Positions 35,908-44,884 of a stretch of 64,000 bases of DNA are shown here, piece after piece. The position numbers and the translations under genes are program-made. The DNA is taken from assembly GCA_963786225.1 (NCBI GenBank), contig CAWAYQ010000001.1, positions 248,001-312,000 on the forward strand. Reading direction: 5' to 3'. Origin of the DNA: Flaviflagellibacter sp963786225 (GTDB lineage Bacteria; Pseudomonadota; Alphaproteobacteria; Rhizobiales; Methylopilaceae). The notes beneath the pieces are model-generated. The model was not told the DNA's origin. It saw nothing but the letters and a program-made list of their open reading frames with translations, and ran no database searches. Positions within the stretch are counted from its first letter, which is position 1; each line of letters opens with the position of its first letter.

Positions 35908-36549
35908 CTACCGCCAGGCCATCGCCGAGATGGCATTGGCGGGAGTGAATGTCAGGTTGAGCGACCCGGGCGCCGATCCGCCGGCCTGTCCATACGACAG
36001 CCTGTGGAAGGACGGCGACGTGGAAATGGAGCCGGTATCCGTGACGGGTGGGCTGAATGTGACGGCGTTAACTCCGCCATTCGCTCCGATTATGATAACC
36101 GCCTCCTGCTCGACCCCGGTCAGGGCAATCGCCGTTGCGTCCGTGTCGGAGTTGTAGGAGTTCTGAGCGTGCGGAATGTCCGAAAGGTGATCTTTCAAAG
36201 TGTAGGTGATGAGGTTTTCGGCCGCGGCCCCAGAACCGCCGCTCCAATTGGTGACGATCGTTGCGGTCGTCCCTGTCGGCACCTTGGCCCAGAAAAAGAT
36301 GATGTTCCGCCGGGCGCCCGTGACAGGCTGATACGTATTGGTCGCGACCCCGCCTATCGTCGCACTTGTCATTATGCTCGGGTCCACGACGGCGATGCTC
36401 GTGACACAGATCACGAGCCGGTCGATGCTCGCGGCTCCGATCGCCACGCCGGCATAGGTTCTCGTTCCGGAGAAGCCCGAACCGCCGCTGCGAGCATCCG
36501 TCAGCACCAAACTCGGCGGCGGAAGGCCGATGACGCGCGACCGGCCCAT
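35908..36549 (-). CDS. phage structural protein, beta-rich
   Basis: 213 residues, MGRSRVIGLPPPSLVLTDAR opening; then beta-strand repeats (AIGAASIDRLVICVTSIAVV, ATIVTNWSGGSGAAAENLI) as in phage capsid-decoration or tail-spike head-binding proteins. ATG overlaps the upstream stop by one base (TGATG). Identity unknown, but it is certainly part of the virion operon. Confidence 0.6.
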   Translation of the reverse strand: MGRSRVIGLPPPSLVLTDARSGGSGFSGTRTYAGVAIGAASIDRLVICVTSIAVVDPSIMTSATIGGVATNTYQPVTGARRNIIFFWAKVPTGTTATIVTNWSGGSGAAAENLITYTLKDHLSDIPHAQNSYNSDTDATAIALTGVEQEAVIIIGANGGVNAVTFSPPVTDTGSISTSPSFHRLSYGQAGGSAPGSLNLTFTPANAISAMAWR

Positions 36550-37028
36550 CAGGCCGCCAGGTTGCGGGAATAGTTGATCTGTACGCGCGCGCCGAGACAG
36601 CCGGAATTCCCGGAGATCGTGTAGGAGATCGTCTGCCCCGCCGTGAACGTGTTGGCGGCCGCATGCGTCTGTTCCGTTTCGGTCGTCGAGACCGCGTTCG
36701 CGGTCGACCCGACATTCACGCCGTCGATCTTCACCCGAACGGAACAGGCGCCGGCCTCGCAGTCCGTGACCGTGCTCGCGATCGTCCCGGCGAAGTTGAC
36801 CTTCTGCTGCACGACGATGTCGCCGTTGACGACTTTCGGAACGAAGTCGCACCAGCAGTCGACCTGCGCGCGTCCGGCTTTTCCGGCCAGCCCGGTATCG
36901 AGATCCGACGTGTCGCCCGCATAGTCGACGAGCGCCTGGAACCAGCGGTACCAATCCGGATCGACGAGCCCGGTCTCGGGGCTGACGACGCGCTGAAACG
37001 GCTCCGGAAGCGGAGGCAGGTCGGGCAT
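36549..37028 (-). CDS. phage protein of the tail module
   Basis: 159 residues. MPDLPPLPEPFQRVVSPETG followed by DPDWYRWFQALVDYAG is a recurring N-terminus of short phage proteins located between stopper and fibre genes. The C-terminal half is beta-rich with four cysteines (CWCDF; DCEAGAC). The ATG at 37028 is preferred to the longer frame. Role unknown. Confidence 0.65.
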   Translation of the reverse strand: MPDLPPLPEPFQRVVSPETGLVDPDWYRWFQALVDYAGDTSDLDTGLAGKAGRAQVDCWCDFVPKVVNGDIVVQQKVNFAGTIASTVTDCEAGACSVRVKIDGVNVGSTANAVSTTETEQTHAAANTFTAGQTISYTISGNSGCLGARVQINYSRNLAA

Positions 37029-37080
37029 GACGTCTCCGATTGTGTTGGCGGCATGAGCCGCATCCCGGGCCGCGTGCACT

Positions 37081-37140
37081 CAATTCGGCTATAGCCGAGT
37101 TGGGCATTCAGCAATCCCAACCCGGGCAAGCCCGAGTTGG
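37081..37140. repeat. paired-hairpin element (family A)
   Basis: CAATTCGGCTATAGCCGAGTT and CCAACCCGGGCAAGCCCGAG hairpins separated by a linker containing GCATTCA. This is the standard two-hairpin unit of family A, seen repeatedly up to 55.5 kb. It marks the left end of the family's range in this window. Confidence 0.8.
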
Positions 37141-37263
37141 CTGCACATCGCGTGATCCAGGAGCCAGGAGCGACGTTGCGCCGAAGTCGCGCCGAATTAC
37201 TGCTGATGGATCAGACGACGGCCCGAACGATCGCGAGGCCCGCAAAGAGCGCGCCGATCGACA

Positions 37264-37345
37264 GATTCGGAGGCGGCTACGCCGTCACTTCACTCCCGGA
37301 CCCCGGACAAGCTGTACTGCGTACAGCTTGTCCGGGGCGCGAGGT
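37264..37345. repeat. palindromic repeat, family C
   Basis: GGACAAGCTGTACTGCG-TACAGCTTGTCC-type hairpin after CACTCCCGGACCCC. Family C also occurs at 39340, 41830, 44245 and 44885. The interval 37141-37263 holds related degraded repeat sequence and no gene. Confidence 0.75.
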
Positions 37346-37908
37346 CACTGCTTGTCCTGAGGACGAAGTTCGCCATAAGACCAGTCGAAAAACTCCAGCA
37401 CGCCCGCTGCGTCGTCGTCGAACCGCGCGTGGTAATTATGCGAGTGCGGCGCGGGAATCTGCGCCTCGCCCTCGCGGAATCCGAGAGACCGGAGGAACGA
37501 CGCGGCCCACTCGGTATCACCCCGGACATGCAGAAGGTTGTGACGGTCCCAGACCGCCGTCATACGATCGGCCGGCGAGTGAAGCCAGAGATCGTGGCGC
37601 CCGTCTTGCGCCAGAAATGCACCGAAGCGCGCCAGGAAAGCGTCGGCGTCGCCGCGCGTGATCTTGGGGCTCTGGTAGCGGCCGGGCTCGCCCTCCCCGC
37701 GCGGGGTGTGGAGCACATACAGCAGGAAGAACGGCGGCCGGGCGGCGAGAACGAGCTGCCGCAATAGGTGGAGCGCGACGGAACCTGTGACGCCGGCAAT
37801 CAGATGGGGCGGCCCGTCTCCCGGCGCAAAGGAGAAGACGGGATCGTGGACATGGTCCACCCATTCACTGCCCGACATACAGGAAAGTTTTCCCGTGTCC
37901 GCATCCAT
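37345..37908 (-). CDS. hypothetical protein
   Basis: 187 residues; soluble, with no membrane segment. Aromatic-rich blocks VTGSVALHLLRQLVLAARPP and RHNLLHVRGDTEWAASFLRS give it the look of a folded alpha/beta protein. I do not recognise the family. It interrupts the phage virion operon (between the gp10-like gene and the tail genes), is bounded by repeats and shows no overlap with phage genes, so it is probably inserted cargo. Confidence 0.6.
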   Translation of the reverse strand: MDADTGKLSCMSGSEWVDHVHDPVFSFAPGDGPPHLIAGVTGSVALHLLRQLVLAARPPFFLLYVLHTPRGEGEPGRYQSPKITRGDADAFLARFGAFLAQDGRHDLWLHSPADRMTAVWDRHNLLHVRGDTEWAASFLRSLGFREGEAQIPAPHSHNYHARFDDDAAGVLEFFDWSYGELRPQDKQ

Positions 37909-37993
37909 CAGCGCGTCCGCGTTGCCGTTCTGGCACCTACTACGCCAAGGAGTTCAAATGCTAGCGCGGAACGTCGAAGTTGCCGCCCAGACC

Positions 37994-38272
37994 TCAGCAA
38001 TCCACGCCCAGGATCATGGGCCGTGCGCCCTTCGCCCTGACCCTTGCGCGCCGGAGCGCGAAGGCCCTGCCGGCGAAGTCGATGTGGTTCAGCTTGTCCG
38101 TGGCCCAGGCCGTGACGGATATGTCGAACTCTCCGCAGGACATGCACTTTATGGATTTTCCGGCGGATGAGGCCGGGGTGACGTCTTGCGCCGTGCCCCG
38201 GCAAACGGGACATCGGATCGTGGCGGTTCCCGGCCGATCTCCGTGAACGCGCGGCTGCTCGTGTTGACCCAT
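37994..38272 (-). CDS. zinc-ribbon protein, unknown
   Basis: 92 residues. Two CxxC knuckles (RCPVCRG and KCMSCGEF) 23 residues apart can bind one zinc. The rest is basic (GRAFALRRARVRAKGARP). ATG with GGCAGGAG just before it. Located in the inserted block within the phage module. Could be a small regulator; function unknown. Confidence 0.6.
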   Translation of the reverse strand: MGQHEQPRVHGDRPGTATIRCPVCRGTAQDVTPASSAGKSIKCMSCGEFDISVTAWATDKLNHIDFAGRAFALRRARVRAKGARPMILGVDC

Positions 38273-38494
38273 CGCTCCTGCCTCCCGAAAACTCGAGACA
38301 GGATGGTTGCGTACAGGCCTCGAATACAACCGGTGGTTGGTAATACCCGATCGTCCACAAGCTTATCGGTGATGGGACAATCGATGCGATTGACAGCGCG
38401 CGAAATACGCGCAGCGCAGCGGAGCGTCCTACAGAATCATCCTGAGGAGCCCGCCCGTCGGGTTCCCGCCACTCACCCTATGTACCGAAGGCGG

Positions 38495-38965
38495 CTAGGC
38501 CGACCCGGGTGGGTGTCTCGAAGCGCGGGCCGCGCCCTGGGAAGGTTCGCCTGGGCTCTCGGATAAACGGGCCAGGGCGCCTTTTTCCCCGGTGATATCC
38601 TGCTTGGTCCCGAAAAGCCGGACAGGAGCACCGTTCTCGTATTCCACGTTGGCCACGATGCGGATCCACCGCAGTTTGCCGAGCGCGGTTATGATCTCGG
38701 CGTCGAGCGTAAAGCCGGTGCAATTCTGAATGGCTCGTGTGCGGACATCCTCCAGGATCTGCCGAGACTCGTAGGTATAGAACCCTATGGTCTCCTCGCG
38801 GGTTAGCCGAAATCCGCGCGGAACCTCGAAGAGGTCATAGACGGCATCGCTCCACGTCAGGGTTTCAAAGGGCAACAGGCATTCCCAGATGCCGGGCTCG
38901 GCGGCGTCTGCCGCGCGCTCCAATGGGCTCTGCCGGTGTACCGGTGCGCGGTCTGTTTCAAGCAC
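38495..38965 (-). CDS. PAS-domain protein
   Basis: 156 residues, a single PAS_3-fold domain (GIWECLLPFETLTWSDAVYD, EETIGFYTYESRQILEDV, LDAEIITALGKLRWIRI, VRLFGTKQDITGEK). There is no kinase or output domain; either the gene is a truncated sensor kinase or a free-standing signal module. The C-terminus after the PAS domain is Ser/Pro/Arg-rich, suggesting truncation. Also in the non-phage block. Confidence 0.75.
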   Translation of the reverse strand: MLETDRAPVHRQSPLERAADAAEPGIWECLLPFETLTWSDAVYDLFEVPRGFRLTREETIGFYTYESRQILEDVRTRAIQNCTGFTLDAEIITALGKLRWIRIVANVEYENGAPVRLFGTKQDITGEKGALARLSESPGEPSQGAARASRHPPGSA

Positions 38966-39142
38966 ACGACCCTCCTCGACAGATTGGAACTTATCCCAAT
39001 TTTACGGTGGATTTTCCGATTCTCCAATTCGGTGCGGCGAGCGTATCCCGGACAAATACAGTATCGCCAAAAGCGCTGCGCGGAGCGGCCGGCTGCGCTC
39101 GCGGATCAGGATTTATTTACTCGGACCGGGGACCATCCCGTC

Positions 39143-39319
39143 ATGCGAAAGGTTGTCCGCTTTGACACGCTGGCCCGTCTGCGCAGGGCCTACGGCTCAC
39201 TTTCCCGGCCGCCTGGCTGGAAGCCTCCTCGGCGGTCGCGCGGCGGTGCTTGGCTTTACCCGTTTGCCATCTTGATGATGGGCGTGGCGGGGTTCGTGGT
39301 CGTCTCACTGGTTATATGA
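39143..39319 (+). CDS. possible small membrane protein
   Basis: 58 residues: basic N-terminus (KVVRFDTLARLRRAYG) and one C-terminal membrane helix (WLYPFAILMMGVAGFVVVSL). Plausible tail-anchored peptide. The frame continues upstream to 38936 but only from repeat-like sequence. Weak ribosome binding site. Confidence 0.4.
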   Translation: MRKVVRFDTLARLRRAYGSLSRPPGWKPPRRSRGGAWLYPFAILMMGVAGFVVVSLVI

Positions 39320-39339
39320 CCGCGCAGGCCGCAGCGTAC

Positions 39340-39545
39340 CCCCGGCAAGCTGCACAGAGTGCAGCGCAGATCCGGGGTCCAGGAGAGAAGCGACGGCGCA
39401 GCCGCCTCAAAATCAATGCAGCAGAAATTCAGAGCGCCTTCGGCGCGCTTCACTCCTTGATCCCGGATCACGCGATGCCCACCCAACTCCGGCTTGCCCG
39501 GGTTAGGATCGTCGAATGCTCAACTCGCTATAGCCAAGTTGAGTG
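39340..39545. repeat. family C repeat followed by a family A paired hairpin
   Basis: 39340-39480: C-type hairpin (CAAGCTGCACAGAGTGCAGC ... GATCCGGGGTCCAGGAG ... CTTGATCCCGGATC). 39482-39545: degenerate A pair (CAACTCCGGCTTGCCCGGGTT and CAACTCGCTATAGCCAAGTTG). No gene. Confidence 0.75.
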
Positions 39546-39562
39546 CACGCTGTCCGGGTGCG

Positions 39563-40987
39563 CTACCGCCCCTGCTGCAGCACCGACATCGCGCCGCCCA
39601 GCAGGCCGAACTCGCGCGGGTCGGACATGCGGATCTTCCAGATCCGGCCCTCATGCCCCGTCACCCCGCAGCAATTGACCGTGATCTTCTGCCGCCTCTT
39701 GCCCTGGCGGCCGAGCCGGCGGATCACCGGGTTGGAAAACACATTGCCCCCGTCGTCCGACCACGAGATCTCGACGCCCGGATCGCGCTCGATCGGGTCC
39801 TGGCCGTCGTCCTTGCCGACGCCCTTCACGAAGTCGAAATCGGCGCGCGTCACCCGCATGCCGTAGGGGAAGGTCTTGCATTTGCCCGACCACACCTCGA
39901 CGACGAGCGGCTGATCGAGGTCGCAATGAAGGCCGCTGTCGGGCTCGATGAGCTTTCCCGACAGCCGGTCGCCGTTCAGCCATTTGCCGAAGGCGAAGAT
40001 GGAATTTCCCAGAATGCGGCGGCTCTGCTGGAGATGGCTTTTCCCCTCGGCCCATTTCCGGGTCGTCAGGTCCAGCGTCCATGTCCATACCGGGCACGAG
40101 AACTCCACGAAGGCATGGCCCCCGGTGATGGTGCAGCTCGCGCGGATCGTGCTCTTGTCCACGGCCTCGATCTGGCGGTCGATGTCCGGCGTCGACAGCC
40201 GCTCGGAGGCATAGCCATTGAGCGTATGGATCGCGTTGTCGGAGCCGAGATAGAAAATGCCCTTGTTGAAGCCGCTCTCGTGGCCGGTGATGCCCCATTT
40301 CGCGCCAAGGCCGGGGCCCTTGATCACCGCCTCGCGGCGGAACGGAAAAGCCGTCGGGTTCGCGACGTTGGAGAACACCTCGATCGAGTTCGGACCCCAG
40401 AGCAGAAGCCGGCTGTTGTAAAATGTCGCCCGCATCAGGTCGTCCGGGTCGGTGTCGGCGGAGGTGAAATCGAGCGCGCTGACCGTCGTCGCGTTGATGC
40501 CGGAGGCGAAGCAGCGGCCGTCCGCGATGGGGAAAAAGAAATAGCCGTCGCCCCAGCACACATCGGTCGGCTGAGGCAAATCGGCGTCGACCAGAGACGC
40601 CGCACCCGTCGTCGCGTTCACCGTGAAGGCGCCCTGCTCCGTCACGGCAATTGTCTCGAAGGTCGGCAGTTTGTTGTTCCTGGCAAAGGACACCGGCTCC
40701 GTGCCGTCGAGATTGCCGAGCGGCGTCACCGCGCCCGCGTCGTCGAACTTCACCAGTCTGCCGGCGAAGGCGGCATAGATCGCAGGTCCCGCCAGCATGG
40801 CGCCGCGATAGCCCGCCTCGGTGCTGTGGCCGAAGGCTTTCAGCCCGGGCGCGCGGCGGATGACGAACGGGTTCTCGGCGTCCTCCGCCAAGGGCTCGAT
40901 GAAGCCGTTGACGATCCGCCCTCCCGTCTCGGCCCGGTTCTTCCCCGGGTTCGAGCCGGTCGGAAACGGGATCGGAACGTCGATCAT
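39563..40987 (-). CDS. P22 gp10-like packaged-DNA stabilisation protein (head stopper)
   Basis: 474 residues. The family opening MIDVPIPFPTGSNPGKNRAE with GRIVNGFIEPL, GYFFFPIADGRCFASG, NSRLLLWGPNSIEVFSN, KWGITGHESGFNKGIFYLG and the C-terminal YGMRVTRADFDFVKGVG are characteristic of gp10-type proteins. These plug the portal after packaging and join the head to the tail. It follows the gp4-like gene with a one-base gap, in the P22 gene order. Confidence 0.85.
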   Translation of the reverse strand: MIDVPIPFPTGSNPGKNRAETGGRIVNGFIEPLAEDAENPFVIRRAPGLKAFGHSTEAGYRGAMLAGPAIYAAFAGRLVKFDDAGAVTPLGNLDGTEPVSFARNNKLPTFETIAVTEQGAFTVNATTGAASLVDADLPQPTDVCWGDGYFFFPIADGRCFASGINATTVSALDFTSADTDPDDLMRATFYNSRLLLWGPNSIEVFSNVANPTAFPFRREAVIKGPGLGAKWGITGHESGFNKGIFYLGSDNAIHTLNGYASERLSTPDIDRQIEAVDKSTIRASCTITGGHAFVEFSCPVWTWTLDLTTRKWAEGKSHLQQSRRILGNSIFAFGKWLNGDRLSGKLIEPDSGLHCDLDQPLVVEVWSGKCKTFPYGMRVTRADFDFVKGVGKDDGQDPIERDPGVEISWSDDGGNVFSNPVIRRLGRQGKRRQKITVNCCGVTGHEGRIWKIRMSDPREFGLLGGAMSVLQQGR

Positions 40988-40988
40988 G

Positions 40989-41375
40989 TCAGCAATATCC
41001 GGTGTCGTTACATTCGGCCTCGCGGCCGTAATCGGTCGGCTGGGCTTCGCCGGTCGGCCGTCCGCGCCGCATCATGCGCAGCGCGTCTTTCGCCGTGCGG
41101 GCGTTGCGCTCCAGCGCGATTGCCTCCTCGCCGGTCTTGCCGAAATCCATGCGGAGATCGAAGGCGAGCACGGACGCGACGAGGTTGAACCATTCGTCGG
41201 GGATCGCGCCGTCGTCGCCGACATAGACCACCTCCTCGGCCGCGAGCTGGGCGAGGCAGGGATCGATCCCGTCCTCGATCGCGCTTTGGTCCTCGGCCGA
41301 CAAAGTCTGGCCGGAGGCCAGCACGCCGAGATGCTTCGCCGCCCGTGCGATGAGCTGGTCCCTGGTCTTCGGCAT
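40989..41375 (-). CDS. P22 gp4-like head-tail connector
   Basis: 128 residues, all-helical. MPKTRDQLIARAAKHLGVLA, ALAQLAAEEVVYVGDDGAIP-like and DEWFNLVASVLAFDL segments correspond to short-tailed phage connector proteins. Its start overlaps the upstream stop by one base (TGATG) and its stop lies one base before the gp10-like start. Position between coat and stopper supports the call. Confidence 0.75.
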   Translation of the reverse strand: MPKTRDQLIARAAKHLGVLASGQTLSAEDQSAIEDGIDPCLAQLAAEEVVYVGDDGAIPDEWFNLVASVLAFDLRMDFGKTGEEAIALERNARTAKDALRMMRRGRPTGEAQPTDYGREAECNDTGYC

Positions 41376-41587
41376 CAGGCGCGTTCCTTGCGGGGGTTCG
41401 GCTTCGCCGGCTTCACGGATTTTGCCGTGCGCTCCGCGTGCTCCACCCCGAAATGCCGGTTGGTCGCGGCTTTGGCGAGGATGTGCGGATCGGACACTTC
41501 AAGCGGCACATTGGCCTTGAACAGGTATTTGCCCCATTGGGATTCGGCGGCGTCGCCCTCGGGCGGGATGTAGGTGATTTTTGTCAT
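41375..41587 (-). CDS. small phage protein
   Basis: 70 residues. MTKITYIPPEGDAAESQWGK opening and a Lys/Pro-rich end (SVKPAKPNPRKERA). Found between coat and connector in related phages; probably an accessory capsid protein. One-base overlap with the next gene. Confidence 0.65.
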   Translation of the reverse strand: MTKITYIPPEGDAAESQWGKYLFKANVPLEVSDPHILAKAATNRHFGVEHAERTAKSVKPAKPNPRKERA

Positions 41588-41639
41588 GACTCGGGCTCCT
41601 CGGCCGTCGTGTTCAAAAATGGGATGAGGCAGAACGACT

Positions 41640-42000
41640 GGTTCCCCCCTCTCTCCCGAGCCAAGTCGGGTTTACCCGACTTGGCCATTCAAGTGCTGAA
41701 CTCGGGAACACCCGAGTTCAGGTGGGAGAGAGCCGACTCGAACCGAAGGTTCGAGCGGAGAGAGGGGTTTCTGGGGCGGCTCATTGATTCACTCGCTCCC
41801 CCTCTCTCGGCTCAGGAGAGGTGAAAGGCCCTGTCTCCCGGACAAGCTGCACGCAGTGCAGCGCAGATCCGGGACCCAGGAGTGAATCGCGCCGAAGGCG
41901 CTCTAAATTGATGCGGCGTTAGCTAAAGAGGCGGCTGCGCCGCCACTTCGCTCCTGGACCCCGGATCTGCACCACGCTACGCGTGGCTTGTCCGGGGAAC
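41640..42000. repeat. nested repeats: A hairpin pair inside B, then C
   Basis: 41640-41775: family B arms (CCCCTCTCTCCCGAG ... GGGAGAGAGCC ... GAGAGAGGGG) with an A pair in their tip, hairpins 41660-41685 (GCCAAGTCGGGTTTACCC...) and 41697-41720 (TGAACTCGGGAACACCC...). 41830-42000: a full family C unit with both GACAAGCTGC arms, plus GCGCCGAAGGCGCT and GGCGGCTGCGCCGCC internal hairpins. The region separates connector and coat genes; no gene. Confidence 0.8.
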
Positions 42001-42036
42001 ACGCAGGAATGTCCGCATGCCCCCCGCGCATCAAAA

Positions 42037-43179
42037 TCACGCATCGCCCACGGAGGCGAAATAGCCGGTGTAGACGCCCCAATCCTTCAGCGCGGAGCCG
42101 CCGGCCGGGATCTTGGCGAGCTTGGCGACGCCGTAGGCCATCTCCACGCCCGAGCCCTTGATGAAGCCGTAATCGTCTTCCTTGCGCTCGGTGGGCTTGG
42201 GCATCTGGCCCCAGGCCAAAGTCGCCGCCATCTGTCCGCACAGGAAAGACGGCGTGACGTCGATCCCGGACGCGCCCGCGGCCGCGACCGTGCAGAGATC
42301 GTCGATCTCCGGCACTTCCCGCACGATGACGCCGTCATAGAGCAGGTCGCCGTCCTGGAAGAGCGGGTTGTTGTCGATGGCATCGCCTTCCCGCGCACGA
42401 GCCTCGCGGTTGGCCGCCGTGATGACGGCATCGCCCTTGAGATCGCGGAACTGATACGCGCCGCAGAACAGCACGTAATATTCGCGGCCGTCCTTGGTCT
42501 TGTAGGGCCGGATCCTGGGGCTCGCTTTCCTGGCGCGGCGCTTCATCAAGGTCACGGCCGCCGCCGTCAGCTTGTCGGCCGCGGCGTCGACATTGGCGAG
42601 CGCGGTCGCATGCGTGCCGGAATAGTTCGACACGCTGGCGCCGAACTGGACGCGGTCCACATTCGCCGCGTTCCAGGCGTTCTTTTCGGTGGCCGTGGCC
42701 GCCGAATAGAGAATGCCGTTGACGCGCTGGCCGCCGGCGGAGCCGAGACCCGACGGTGCCGCCGTCGAGGGCAGCGCATGCAGCGCGAGGATCAGCTCGT
42801 CGCGCTGCAATTCCTTGCCCCAGTCCGACAGCAGCGGCTTGGCCTCGCCGAACACATCGGCCGAGTCCTTGTGCTGGTCGGCCTTGTTGGTGGTCACGGC
42901 GTTCCTCGCCCAGTCGAGCCAGACGCGGAAGCCGTAATTGTCGATCGCCTCTTCATTGCCGACAAGCGTGCCGGTGCTTTTGGCGGCGCCGGAAAGCTTG
43001 GCGACGAGCGGGATGTTGATCTGCTCGCCGCCCTGTTTCAGCTCGTAGATGTTGCGGATGATCGAGGTGATGTCGTCGCCGTAATAGGGCGAGAACAGGT
43101 TTTCGCGGACATATTCGCGGACGATCTCGGTACGGAACCGGATCATCTTGTTGGTGGAATGCGTGGTGGTCACAGCCAT
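42037..43179 (-). CDS. phage major capsid protein, N4-gp56 family
   Basis: 380 residues, matching the N4-gp56/P22 coat-like family: HSTNKMIRFRTEIVREYVRE, NLFSPYYGDDITSIIRNIYE, GGEQINIPLVAKLSG, RVWLDWARNAVTTNKADQHK, YYVLFCGAYQFRDLKGD and DGVIVREVPEIDDLCTV. It forms the icosahedral head. The ATG starts 33 bases after the scaffold stop. A 721-codon plus-strand frame running antisense is a shadow. Confidence 0.92.
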   Translation of the reverse strand: MAVTTTHSTNKMIRFRTEIVREYVRENLFSPYYGDDITSIIRNIYELKQGGEQINIPLVAKLSGAAKSTGTLVGNEEAIDNYGFRVWLDWARNAVTTNKADQHKDSADVFGEAKPLLSDWGKELQRDELILALHALPSTAAPSGLGSAGGQRVNGILYSAATATEKNAWNAANVDRVQFGASVSNYSGTHATALANVDAAADKLTAAAVTLMKRRARKASPRIRPYKTKDGREYYVLFCGAYQFRDLKGDAVITAANREARAREGDAIDNNPLFQDGDLLYDGVIVREVPEIDDLCTVAAAGASGIDVTPSFLCGQMAATLAWGQMPKPTERKEDDYGFIKGSGVEMAYGVAKLAKIPAGGSALKDWGVYTGYFASVGDA

Positions 43180-43212
43180 GGTTTTGTCTCCTGTCCGCCC
43201 GCCCTCTCGGGA

Positions 43213-44118
43213 CTATCGGCGGCGTGGCAAAGCGTCGTGGAAAAGCTCCGCATCGCTTTCGGGAAAACGGCCGCTCTCGCGAGAGCCGCCGCTTGCACCG
43301 CTGAGCGAAGGAAGCCGCGTGGTCGTGTATGGACGTCCCGTCTGGGAGGCGCCCGCTTCGTCGCGAAGCTCCGCAAGAAGGGATTTCCGGAACTCCGGGT
43401 CCTTCTTCAAAGCCTCGCGCGCCTCGCCGGCGATGCGGGCGCGCCAGGCGGCCGGGTCGTCCCCGGCCTCGCGCAGCATCTCCCGCTGCGAGAACCATTT
43501 CATCAGGGCCTTGCCGGGGTTCGGCGCGGCGATGATGCGGTCCCGGTCGCGGGGGTCTCCGGCGTGCGTGATGCGGGAGAGAAGGTTGAACGCGGCCTCG
43601 AAAGTCTGGCCGTGCGCCTCATGCGCGTCTTCGAAGGACGAGGCAACCTTGTCGCGAACCATCTCCTGGCGAATGCTGCCGCGCACGAAATCCGCATACC
43701 CTTCCGGGTCCATCAGCGGGTCGGGCGTTTCAGGCGCCTCAGGTTCGCTCCTCGGCTGGAGCCGGCGCTCGAGCGAGGTCAGCCGCTGCTCCAGGCTCGC
43801 ATTGCGTTCCCGCAGAGTGGCGTTCTCGGTCTCGGCATCCCGGCGCTTGTCGGTTTCCTGCTGCAAGCGCGCGAGCGGCACACGCGGCGAACGCCCCTTG
43901 CGGGTGTCGTCCCCCGTGCTCTCGGCGGATGCCGCGCCCTCGCCCTGATCGGGCTCGGCCGTGATGTCCGCGTCGGTGCCCTCTCCGCCCTCGTCCGCGC
44001 TGGGCGCGGGTCCCAGTGCGGAGGCCGGCTCGTCCTCGGGGCCGGCGTCGCGGAGAGCCGCTTCGAACATGCCCCTGTCCTCGTCCTGTACGGACGCGTT
44101 TTCTCTCTCGATTCCCAT
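43213..44118 (-). CDS. phage scaffolding-type protein
   Basis: 301 residues, highly charged. An acidic N-terminus (EDEPASALGPAPSADEGGEG), a coiled coil (LQQETDKRRDAETENATLRE), and a helical C-terminal part with basic patches are standard for capsid scaffolds. It immediately precedes the coat gene as in P22. The next gene upstream in such operons is the portal, but here repeats and bacterial genes follow instead; the portal is at 63-64 kb. Confidence 0.8.
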   Translation of the reverse strand: MGIERENASVQDEDRGMFEAALRDAGPEDEPASALGPAPSADEGGEGTDADITAEPDQGEGAASAESTGDDTRKGRSPRVPLARLQQETDKRRDAETENATLRERNASLEQRLTSLERRLQPRSEPEAPETPDPLMDPEGYADFVRGSIRQEMVRDKVASSFEDAHEAHGQTFEAAFNLLSRITHAGDPRDRDRIIAAPNPGKALMKWFSQREMLREAGDDPAAWRARIAGEAREALKKDPEFRKSLLAELRDEAGASQTGRPYTTTRLPSLSGASGGSRESGRFPESDAELFHDALPRRR

Positions 44119-44244
44119 AAGATCCGTTCCTCGCAGTATCGTTGCTGATTACGAAACGCCCTGTCTCGCCGGGCGGAGTGCGGTGTACGGGCTGTGAGCC
44201 GCCCGAGGCGCTCGCCGCGTATCGTGCGGCGGACGATTGGATGA

Positions 44245-44545
44245 TCCCGTCTCCCGGACAAGCTGTGCGAAGCACAGATCCGGGACCCGGAAGTGAATCG
44301 CGCCGAAGGCGCTCTAATCCGTTCAGCGTTAGCTAGAGAGGCGGCTGCGCCCAACTCGGGCTTGCCCGAGTTGGGATTGATGAATGCTCAACTCGGCTAT
44401 AGCCGAGTTGAGCCACTTCCCTCCTGGATCCCGGATCTTCAACTCAACTTGGCTATAGCCAGAGTTAAGCAAGCATTTACAATCCTAACTCGGGCAGCCC
44501 CGACTTGGGTGCTTCGCGTGGCTTGTCCGGGGAACGCGCTTGCGC
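44245..44545. repeat. family C unit carrying two family A insertions
   Basis: C arms at 44250-44275 (CCCGGACAAGCTG) and about 44515-44535 (GCGTGGCTTGTCCGGGG). Inside lie one clean A pair (44351-44375 CCAACTCGGGCTTGCCCGAGTTGG and 44388-44412 CTCAACTCGGCTATAGCC...) and one decayed pair (44435-44505). The 512 bases between scaffold and the DUF6894 gene hold no gene. Confidence 0.8.
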
Positions 44546-44630
44546 GCCTGCCACACCCACCACCCGAAACTTTCCGGGTTCTGTACGCATTCACCCGGAA
44601 CAAGCGGACCTGTCTGTCCGTTTCGCCTGA

Positions 44631-44861
44631 ATGGCGAGGTACTACTTCGATTTCGTCGACGACGTCAGCCGGCCGGATTCCTGCGGAACCGAACTGCCGG
44701 ACCGGGATGCCGCGCGAAAAGAAGCCGTCGCGGCCCTGGCGGCGATCGCGGCGGATTCGATGCGTGGCGGACATGAAAAAACCCTCTGCATGAACGTCCG
44801 CGAAGGGTCGAACCACGGGCACATCATCAAGGTGTGCCTGACGGTGACCGTCGAAGAGTGA
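44631..44861 (+). CDS. DUF6894 protein
   Basis: 76 residues. MARYYFDFVDDVSRPDSCG and TELPDRDAARKEAVAALAAI follow the DUF6894 pattern (Y-F-D-...-G-x-E-L-x-D-x-x-x-A-x-x-E-A). Paralogue of the 20980 gene. No function known. It is the first bacterial gene after the phage head genes and is surrounded by repeats. Confidence 0.8.
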   Translation: MARYYFDFVDDVSRPDSCGTELPDRDAARKEAVAALAAIAADSMRGGHEKTLCMNVREGSNHGHIIKVCLTVTVEE

Positions 44862-44884
44862 GGGGCCCCGACGCCGGATGATCC

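Noticed and set aside
39494..41188. 564-codon plus-strand open frame
   Set aside because: Antisense to the gp10-like and gp4-like genes.
31182..44118. Gene transfer agent cluster
   Set aside because: Coat is N4-gp56 family, with P22-like stopper, connector and portal, and a short-tail layout; the RcGTA portal, protease, and long-tail genes are missing.
41983..44148. 721-codon plus-strand open frame, the longest in the window
   Set aside because: Antisense to the coat and scaffold genes, no family resemblance, and codon pattern of a complement frame.
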